A stretch of 64,000 bases of DNA from assembly GCA_048370855.1 (NCBI GenBank), contig DBGEOK010000015.1, forward strand, positions 23,677 through 87,676. The letters run 5' to 3'. The notes under the pieces are model-generated. The model saw only the letters and a list, made by a program, of their open reading frames with translations, was not told where the DNA came from and searched no databases. Positions 58,173 to 64,000 of this stretch are shown one piece after another; positions within the stretch are counted from its first letter, which is position 1, and every line of letters starts with the position of its first letter. The position numbers and the translations under genes are program-made. Source of the DNA: Limiplasma sp048370855 (GTDB lineage: Bacteria > Bacillota > Clostridia > Christensenellales > Aristaeellaceae).

Positions 58173-59732
58173 TTACTTTCTCGTGGGCCTTCTTAAAAAG
58201 GCAGGCACACCGAGGTCGTCGCGCTCCACCGAGGGAGGCGGGGAAGCGGGTTCCGGCGCGGGCTGCTGCGACTGCATCCGGGAGAGCTCCTGCTGCTGGA
58301 GGGGCTGGCCCTGCTGCATGGAGGGCTGCTGGGAAGGCATGCCCTGATACTGCTGGCCATACTCCATCTGTGGCATCATCGGCTGCTGGGAGGGCTGCTG
58401 CATGCCGCCCTGGTATTGCATCGGCTGCTGCTGCATACCATACTCCATCTGCCCGTATTGCGGCTGCTGATAGCCTTGCCCATAGCCGGACGGGTACATC
58501 TGCGAGCCCTGCGCCATTTGCGGCATCGCCGCAGGCGTCGGTATGGAGCCCCCGCCCATATAGCCGGTAAAATCGCCGCGGCCCGGCTCCTCATCCATAG
58601 GCATATGAAAGCTCATGTCCTCATAAGAGGGGGTGGGGTAATCCTGCTGGACAAGCGGCGTGCCGGACAGCCCGCCGGCGGCGTACCCGCCCGCATGCGC
58701 GTCGTTTCCAAAGCCGCGGGTCCAATCCCGTTCGGTTCCCGGCTTCTTCTTGGCATCCTCCTTCTTGGGGAAGGGCGTTTTTTCAAAGCCGGTTGCGATG
58801 ACCGTAATACGCACCTCGTCGTCCATCGTATCGTCGATGCCCGCGCCGAAGATGATGTTGGCCTCGCTGTCGGCCGCCTGCATAACCAGGTTGGCGGCCT
58901 CGTTGATGTCGATAATGCTCATATCCTCGCCGCCGGTGATGTTGATAAGCACCGCGCGCGCGCCGTCGATGTTGGTTTCCAGCAGCGGACTTTGAATCGC
59001 GTTCTTCGCCGCCTCCACCATGCGGTTCTCGCCCTTGCCGCTGCCGATGCCCATATGCGCCAGCCCGCCGGATTCCATAACGGTTTTGACGTCGGCAAAG
59101 TCCAGGTTGATGAGGGCGGGCACGGCGATCAGGTCGCTGATGCCCTGAATGCCCTGACGCAGCACGTCGTCCGCAATTCGGAACGCCTCCAGCATCGTGG
59201 TGCCCTTTGTTACCACCTGCAGCAGACGGTCGTTTGGAATAACGACGAGCGTGTCCACGCGCTGTTTCAGGTCGATCACGCCCATTTCGGCGTTTTTCAT
59301 GCGCTGCTTGCCCTCAAATTGGAAAGGCTTGGTAACCACCGCAATCGTAAGGCAGTTCAGGTCGCGCGCAATTTCGGCCACGATGGGGGCCGCGCCCGTA
59401 CCCGTGCCGCCGCCCATACCCGCGGTCACAAATACCAGGTCCGCGCCCTTAATCGCCTGGGCAATTTCCTCGCGGCTTTCCTCGGCGGCCCTCCGCCCGA
59501 CATCGGGAACGGCGCCCGCGCCCAAGCCCTTGGTCAGCTTTTCTCCGATTTGGATGGTCGTGCTTGCCTTGCTCAAGGTAAGCGCCTGGCGGTCGGTATT
59601 GATGGCGATAAACTCAACGCCCTTGAGCCCCGCGTCAACCATCCGGTTGATGGCGTTGTTCCCCGCTCCGCCGCAGCCGATTACTTTAATGGTCGCAAAG
59701 CTCTGTTGATCCTCGATTTGAAATTCAAGCAC
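58173..59732 (-). CDS. ftsZ: Cell division protein FtsZ with an unusually long C-terminal linker
   Basis: 519 residues, against about 350-400 in most bacteria. The GTPase core (1-317) is complete: G-C-G-G-A-G near 19-24, the tubulin signature G-G-G-T-G-T-G near 107-113 and N-T-D near 45-47. Residues 318-504 form a linker whose part 400-490 is very rich in Gln, Met, Pro, Gly and Tyr in repeated short patterns. The conserved C-terminal peptide D-D-L-G-V-P-A-F-L-R-R follows. FtsZ builds the division ring. The start is GTG at 59732, after AGGGGG. Downstream of ftsA in one operon. Confidence 0.97.
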   Translation of the reverse strand: MLEFQIEDQQSFATIKVIGCGGAGNNAINRMVDAGLKGVEFIAINTDRQALTLSKASTTIQIGEKLTKGLGAGAVPDVGRRAAEESREEIAQAIKGADLVFVTAGMGGGTGTGAAPIVAEIARDLNCLTIAVVTKPFQFEGKQRMKNAEMGVIDLKQRVDTLVVIPNDRLLQVVTKGTTMLEAFRIADDVLRQGIQGISDLIAVPALINLDFADVKTVMESGGLAHMGIGSGKGENRMVEAAKNAIQSPLLETNIDGARAVLINITGGEDMSIIDINEAANLVMQAADSEANIIFGAGIDDTMDDEVRITVIATGFEKTPFPKKEDAKKKPGTERDWTRGFGNDAHAGGYAAGGLSGTPLVQQDYPTPSYEDMSFHMPMDEEPGRGDFTGYMGGGSIPTPAAMPQMAQGSQMYPSGYGQGYQQPQYGQMEYGMQQQPMQYQGGMQQPSQQPMMPQMEYGQQYQGMPSQQPSMQQGQPLQQQELSRMQSQQPAPEPASPPPSVERDDLGVPAFLRRPTRK

Positions 59733-59780
59733 AGTGCATCCCCCTAGTCTTTGTTTAGCTTCGGCCGCCGCGAGGCGTCC

Positions 59781-60974
59781 TCAGCCGCCCAACAGGCTCT
59801 TGAAAAAATCCTTGATACCGCCCGCCATGCCGCCCGAAGGAACGTTTCTGGATTCGATGGTGTCGATGATGAGGTCCATCAGGCCCATAGCGCTGGCATA
59901 GATGGGGCTGGACAGCTTGATGGTGCGCTTGATCGTATCGCGCACGGGCTTTTCAAGCTTGGCGGACAGGTAATCGCGGCCGCCGCGGTTCAGGCTCAAC
60001 CCCCCGCCCGTCAGGTAGATGGTGGACCAGTTGCCAAGCTTGATGCCGCTGTCGTCGATACAGTCCTTAATCATATCGGCGATCTCGTCCACGCGCGGCT
60101 CCAGCACGGCGGCTACCTGCTCCTGCGTAAAGGTTTCGGATTTGACGCCGTCGCCGCCGGACACCGTATAGGATTGCGAAATTGTGGATATTCCATACAC
60201 ATATTCGCGCTTGATTTGCTCGGCGGCTTCCAGCGGGATGGATAAGCCCTCCGCAACGTCCGCCGCGATGTGCCCGCCGCCGATGGGAAGCGTTTTTTGA
60301 AAAATAACGGCGTCGCCCTCCACCGCCATCACGTCGGTGCACAGATAGCCCACGTCGATGAGGATGGCGGTGCGGTCGCGGTCCTCCTCCAGCAGGTAAA
60401 GCATCGCCTCGCCCGTGGAGCTGGAGAAAAAGCCGCTTACCGTAATATTCATATCCCGGAGGCGGGCCATCACATCGTCCAGAAAGAACGTATCCGCCAC
60501 CACAAAGCTAACCAGGGCCTTCAGCTCCGTGCCCTTGAGGCCCACGGGCTCCAGCGTCTTTTTGCCGCCGTCCACCATGAACCACGCCGGGCTCCGGTGC
60601 ACAACCACCCCGCGGACCGGGGAAAGCTGCTTGTCCGCGTTGGCAAAAATCTTTTCGACATGACGGGGCGTGACATGCGGGTCCGCGCCCTGGATCGTCA
60701 CGCTGGTTTCTACCGCGTAAACGCGCGTAAACTCGCCGGGCACGCCTACGTTGATCTCGCGGATTTTCCGCTTGGACTGGTTTTCCGCCTCTGCGATGGA
60801 CTTTTGAATGGCCTCATTGAGGAGCATGGTGTTGTTCCATTCCCCGTCCAAAAAGCCGTCGTAGGCGGAAATGCCCGCGCCAACAATATCGCAGCGCTGC
60901 GTGCCGCTGGTTTCGGCTACGAGCGTCACGATTTTGCACGTGCCAAAATCGATTGCCGCAATGGTTGATTTCAT
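59781..60974 (-). CDS. ftsA: Cell division protein FtsA
   Basis: 397 residues of the actin-like fold: I-D-F-G-T-C-K nucleotide loop, a 1C subdomain, D-V-G-Y-L-C-T-D, and the L-T-G-G-G-L-S-L adenine loop. The last residues (G-G-I-K-D-F-F-K-S-L-L-G-G) form the amphipathic membrane-targeting helix. It tethers FtsZ filaments to the membrane. AGGGG lies about 11 bases before the ATG. Promoter at 61109-61137; ftsZ follows after 48 bases. Confidence 0.94.
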   Translation of the reverse strand: MKSTIAAIDFGTCKIVTLVAETSGTQRCDIVGAGISAYDGFLDGEWNNTMLLNEAIQKSIAEAENQSKRKIREINVGVPGEFTRVYAVETSVTIQGADPHVTPRHVEKIFANADKQLSPVRGVVVHRSPAWFMVDGGKKTLEPVGLKGTELKALVSFVVADTFFLDDVMARLRDMNITVSGFFSSSTGEAMLYLLEEDRDRTAILIDVGYLCTDVMAVEGDAVIFQKTLPIGGGHIAADVAEGLSIPLEAAEQIKREYVYGISTISQSYTVSGGDGVKSETFTQEQVAAVLEPRVDEIADMIKDCIDDSGIKLGNWSTIYLTGGGLSLNRGGRDYLSAKLEKPVRDTIKRTIKLSSPIYASAMGLMDLIIDTIESRNVPSGGMAGGIKDFFKSLLGG

Positions 60975-61108
60975 AACAAAGCATTCCCCTGTTCGTCAGG
61001 AATCAGCCGCAGCCGCGCGGCCCGTCAGCAGGTACGATGAGACCCGGCTTCGACCGTCGGCCGCGCCGCTCCCGTTCAGCAAAACAAGCACCCAAAGTAC
61101 CATCATTT

Positions 61109-61137
61109 ATTGTAACCGTTTTGCCAGGAATTCGCAA
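61109..61137 (-). promoter_or_regulatory. Promoter of ftsA-ftsZ
   Basis: Minus strand: TTGCGA (61137-61132), 17 bases, TACAAT (61114-61109), leaving a leader of about 130 bases rich in short GC hairpins. It lies in the 222-base gap after divIB. Confidence 0.7.
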
Positions 61138-61196
61138 GCATATTCCCGCTTTTTTTTCACCTTTTTGAGAATTCCCATGTAAAACTTTCCGCACGG

Positions 61197-62111
61197 TCAG
61201 GTTTCGGGCATGTATTTCGCGTCCTCGGGGATGGTTACGTCCAAAATTCCCGAGGTTTTGCCAAGCTGGCGCAGGTAGGCCATGTCGGTTCGGACGGCGC
61301 CGATCTTGGCCTGCATGTAATTGCCGTCCCCCAGGCGGACGGTCACGCCCTCGGCGGTCACCAGATAGATGTTATCGGGATTGGACAGGTTGATCTCCGT
61401 AATCTGGTCAATGTAAAGCTGCAGCGCCAGCTCGCTGATGACGGCCCGGTAGGCCTGCATCTGCTTTTCGCTGTGCACGGCAAGCGGCTGGCCCGTATTG
61501 GCGGCGATGACCCGGAAGCCCGTGACCACGGGCAGCCCGTCCGGCAGGCTCATGGTGTTTTTCTCGGACATGACGATGCCCTCAGCGTCCAGGGTATACT
61601 GCATGCCCCGCAGCATCATTACCGCGACGGTTTGCCGCTCCTCGACGTACAGGTAAATGGTGCTTGGGTACTCCTTCTGCATTCCCTGAAAGATAATCGT
61701 ATGGTCTTTTGAAATGGCCTTTCGCACGTCCTCCTCGCTGATGGAAAAGATATTGCGCCCCTTGACCAGCCCGGAGGCCATTACTACCTGCTGAGGCGTT
61801 TTATTCCTGTTGCCGATGACATAGACCGTCTGGAGGCGGAATACCGTTTCCTGAAGCACGACCAGCACAACCGTCAGCACCGCCAGCAGCGCGAGCAGCT
61901 TAAAAAACGCGTGCGTCCTCCGTCTCCGGTGCGTCCGCTTTGCCACCTCCACAGGGGCCGAGAAGGACGGGAAGCTTTCCCCGCCGTCCCAGCCCTCCGC
62001 GTCCTTTACGGGGGCGGTTTGATGAAGGTAGTCATAGGTGTACTCGCCATACGCCCGGAACTCTTCCTTTTCAAATTCCGTTTTTCTACGGCGCGCAGCG
62101 CGCTTGCTCAT
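61197..62111 (-). CDS. divIB: Cell division protein DivIB/FtsQ
   Basis: 304 residues. A basic cytoplasmic tail (about 1-67, including H-R-R-R-R-T-H), one membrane helix (about 68-90), then a POTRA domain (L-Q-T-V-Y-V-I-G-N-R and the L-V-K-G-R-N-I-F block) and the FtsQ beta domain. It links FtsL and DivIC in the divisome and regulates septal wall synthesis. AAAGGAGG precedes the ATG. It follows murA by 35 bases. Confidence 0.92.
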   Translation of the reverse strand: MSKRAARRRKTEFEKEEFRAYGEYTYDYLHQTAPVKDAEGWDGGESFPSFSAPVEVAKRTHRRRRTHAFFKLLALLAVLTVVLVVLQETVFRLQTVYVIGNRNKTPQQVVMASGLVKGRNIFSISEEDVRKAISKDHTIIFQGMQKEYPSTIYLYVEERQTVAVMMLRGMQYTLDAEGIVMSEKNTMSLPDGLPVVTGFRVIAANTGQPLAVHSEKQMQAYRAVISELALQLYIDQITEINLSNPDNIYLVTAEGVTVRLGDGNYMQAKIGAVRTDMAYLRQLGKTSGILDVTIPEDAKYMPET

Positions 62112-62146
62112 GTACCTTTCCTCCTTTGTTTCCCTCCCGGGCGCTC

Positions 62147-63409
62147 CTAGGCGTCCAGGCTCTCGCGGCGGACGTCCGCGCCCAGCGCTCTCAGCATTTC
62201 GTCCAGCCGCTCATAACCCCTGTCAATCAGCTCGGCGTGCTCCACGACGGTTTCGCCCCTGGCCTTCAGGCCGGCGATGGCGAGCGCCGCGCCGCCGCGC
62301 AGGTCGCGCGCGATGACATGAGCGCCGTAGAGCGCCTCAACCCCCTGAATAATCGCCGTGCGGCCGTTGACCATCACGTTTGCGCCCATCCGGTTCAAAT
62401 CCCCCGCGTGGGTAAAGCGGTTCTCAAACACGTTTTCCACCACCACGGACGTCCCCTTGGCCAGCGTGGCCAGGGCCAGCATCTGCACCTGCATATCGGT
62501 GGGGAACCCGGGGTGCGGCTGCGTCTGGAGCTGGGCAAAGGCGTCAAGGCGTTCCGGCGCATGCAAGGTGACGCTCGTATCCTTTTCCCCGATGACGCAG
62601 CCCATTTCCCTCAGCTTGGAAAAAATGGCGTACATATCATGGCACGGCACGTTGAGAAGGCGAATGGAGCCGCCCGTGACCGCGGCCGCCGCAAGCAGCG
62701 TGCCCGCCACAATCCTGTCCGGGATGGGAAGATAGCTTACGCCGCGCAGCTTTGCCACGCCCTCCACGCAAATCGTATGCGTGCCGGCCCCGCTCACCCG
62801 CGCGCCCATGGCGTTCAAAAACTGCTGGAGGTCTCCGATTTCCGGCTCGCGCGCCGCATTGTGCAGCAGCGTCTTGCCGCGCAGAAGGACCGCCGCCATC
62901 ATCACGTTTTCGGTCGCGCCCACGCTCGGGTAATCAAAATGGACCGCGCCCGCGCGCATATTCTGCCCGTCGCAGTGGATTACGGCGCCCTCCTCGCGGA
63001 TGCGCACTCCCAACTGGCGCAGCCCGCTCAGATGCAGGTCGATGGGCCGCATCCCTATCTCGCACCCGCCCGGAAAGGTGACCGTCGCCTTGCGGAAGCG
63101 CGCGAGGATAGGCCCCAGCAGGAAAATCGACGACCGGATTTTCTTGGCCAGCTCATCGGGCATTTCATAGCCGGAAAGCCCCTGCGGGTCTATGCGCAGC
63201 GCCCCGCCGTCCGCCCGGACCCGGCAGCCGAGCGTGCGCAGTATATCCCCCATATACCCGATGTCGCTAAGCGCCGGGCAGCTTTCCAGCGTCGTCTCCT
63301 GATCGGTCAAGATTGAAGCCGCCATAATCGGCAGAACGGCGTTCTTCGCGCTATGTACCGTCCATTCGCCATTGAGCCGGCTTCCGCCGCAAATTCGCAA
63401 GGCGTCCAT
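62147..63409 (-). CDS. murA: UDP-N-acetylglucosamine 1-carboxyvinyltransferase
   Basis: 420 residues. The first committed step of peptidoglycan synthesis transfers enolpyruvate to UDP-GlcNAc. Lys22 (S-A-K-N-A) and the fosfomycin-target Cys116 (P-G-G-C-E-I-G) are present, so this is a fosfomycin-sensitive type. R-P-I-D-L-H-L and P-T-D-M-Q-V-Q are typical. The frame opens upstream, but GGAGGTGGAGG before the ATG at 63409 and the family N-terminus set the start. Position between ftsW and divIB is classical apart from the absence of murG. Confidence 0.97.
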   Translation of the reverse strand: MDALRICGGSRLNGEWTVHSAKNAVLPIMAASILTDQETTLESCPALSDIGYMGDILRTLGCRVRADGGALRIDPQGLSGYEMPDELAKKIRSSIFLLGPILARFRKATVTFPGGCEIGMRPIDLHLSGLRQLGVRIREEGAVIHCDGQNMRAGAVHFDYPSVGATENVMMAAVLLRGKTLLHNAAREPEIGDLQQFLNAMGARVSGAGTHTICVEGVAKLRGVSYLPIPDRIVAGTLLAAAAVTGGSIRLLNVPCHDMYAIFSKLREMGCVIGEKDTSVTLHAPERLDAFAQLQTQPHPGFPTDMQVQMLALATLAKGTSVVVENVFENRFTHAGDLNRMGANVMVNGRTAIIQGVEALYGAHVIARDLRGGAALAIAGLKARGETVVEHAELIDRGYERLDEMLRALGADVRRESLDA

Positions 63410-63477
63410 TCCTCCACCTCCGTCAAGCATTGCATGCACCATCCTATGCAATGCCGCGCCGAGTGTGAAAGGGTTGC

Positions 63478-64000
63478 TTATTTAGCGGAGCAACGGGATA
63501 CGCTCAGGATCATCCCCACCGCCGCCATCAGCATGGAAATGGAGGTGCCCCCGGCGCTGAAGAAGGGCAGCGGCAGGCCGGTCGTGGGCAAAACGCCCAC
63601 CACGACGCCGATATTGATGAACGCCTGCACGGTAATCATCGCGGTCAGCCCGGCGGCCAGCAGGCAGCCGTAGCGGTCCGGGCAGGAAACCGCAATGCGC
63701 ATGCCGGCAAAGGCGAACGCGGCGAACAGTAGGATGACCACCACGCAGCCGAAAAGGCCGAAATCCTCCCCGATGATGGCGAAGATGAAGTCGCTCTCCG
63801 GGTAGGGCAGGTAGCTGAACTTTTGCCTGCCTTGCCCCAGGCCCCGCCCAAACAGCCCGCCCGAGCCGATCGCAATCAGCGACTGCGCGAGCTGGTAGCC
63901 CTCGTCGCTCATCTGGGCGAAGGGATTGCGGAAGGAAAGCAGGCGCTCCCTCCGGTACGGCTCAATCCACGCGTACAGCATCCCCACGCATAGACCGCCG
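63478..64000 (-). CDS. ftsW: SEDS-family peptidoglycan polymerase FtsW/SpoVE, C-terminal part (runs off the window)
   Basis: The last 174 codons are visible; the frame stays open to the window edge. G-Y-Q-L-A-Q-S-L-I-A-I-G-S-G-G, G-R-G-L-G-Q-G-R-Q-K, the D-F-I-F-A-I-I-G-E motif and G-L-P-L-P-F-F-S-A-G-G-T-S belong to the SEDS glycosyltransferases that polymerise lipid II. With murA, divIB, ftsA and ftsZ downstream, a divisome FtsW or its sporulation counterpart SpoVE is more likely than RodA. It is 68 bases ahead of murA. Confidence 0.92.
   Translation of the reverse strand, partial: GGLCVGMLYAWIEPYRRERLLSFRNPFAQMSDEGYQLAQSLIAIGSGGLFGRGLGQGRQKFSYLPYPESDFIFAIIGEDFGLFGCVVVILLFAAFAFAGMRIAVSCPDRYGCLLAAGLTAMITVQAFINIGVVVGVLPTTGLPLPFFSAGGTSISMLMAAVGMILSVSRCSAK

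Noticed and set aside
61003..61194. A 63-codon minus-strand frame between divIB and ftsA
   Set aside because: It overlaps the ftsA promoter and leader, has no ribosome site and a biased Arg-rich composition.
1..64000. CRISPR arrays, rRNA or tRNA genes, prophage
   Set aside because: I saw no regularly spaced direct repeats, no tRNA-like cloverleaf in the intergenic gaps and no phage structural genes. A tRNA or covariance scan would settle small RNAs I may have missed.

Overview
The window is a GC-rich chromosomal segment of a spore-forming Firmicute, most likely a gut-type member of the Clostridia. The evidence is low-GC-type gene order (cggR-pgk-tpiA-gpmI; asp23-amaP-DUF2273-nusB; folD-xseAB-ispA; ftsW-murA-divIB-ftsA-ftsZ), sporulation genes (dipicolinate synthase spoVFA/spoVFB, a BofA-like protein, two GerMN-domain lipoproteins, a YkvI-like protein), strong AGGAGG-type ribosome binding sites with frequent TTG and GTG starts, and sigma-A promoters with TATAAT-like boxes. 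Order and genus cannot be fixed from the sequence alone.

Layout. 1-4.6 kb: the start of recQ, a secreted SH3-repeat protein, a zinc-ribbon membrane protein, a small acidic protein and rplS. 4.8-9.7 kb: an OmpR-type response regulator, its histidine kinase and two GerMN lipoproteins in one operon. 9.7-15 kb: a calcium-type P-type ATPase, a sugar-phosphate isomerase-like TIM barrel and a divergent CapA-like protein. 15-19.9 kb: the glycolytic operon cggR-pgk-tpiA-gpmI, without gapA or eno. 20-30.2 kb: bofA converges on a 14-gene leftward run (asp23, amaP, DUF2273, nusB, a TsaD-like paralog, folD, xseA, xseB, ispA, a PAP2-like protein, a membrane protein, nifS, thiI). 30.2-33.4 kb: hisS-aspS. 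33.5-34.4 kb: an IS110-family transposase remnant and a small helix-turn-helix gene.

34.7-48.6 kb is the most striking region: nine rightward genes, dpaL(ygeX)-ygeY-ygeW-carbamate kinase-mocA-ssnA-ygfK-hydA-xdh. This is the gene set associated with selenium-dependent molybdenum hydroxylases and, in recent work on gut anaerobes, with anaerobic purine and urate breakdown. A coherent reading is redox chemistry on the purine by the molybdenum hydroxylase and the flavin/Fe-S protein YgfK, hydrolytic ring opening by the amidohydrolases, removal of carbamoyl groups by YgeY/YgeW, ATP from carbamoyl phosphate by carbamate kinase, and deamination of 2,3-diaminopropionate to pyruvate and ammonia by DpaL.

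48.9-64 kb: FtsK/SpoIIIE, a DUF3298-like secreted protein, spoVFA-spoVFB, a family 65 disaccharide phosphorylase with a LacI-type operator candidate, a YkvI-like transporter-fold protein, and the division and wall genes ftsZ, ftsA, divIB, murA and the end of ftsW, all leftward. No rRNA, tRNA, CRISPR array, intact insertion sequence or prophage was seen.
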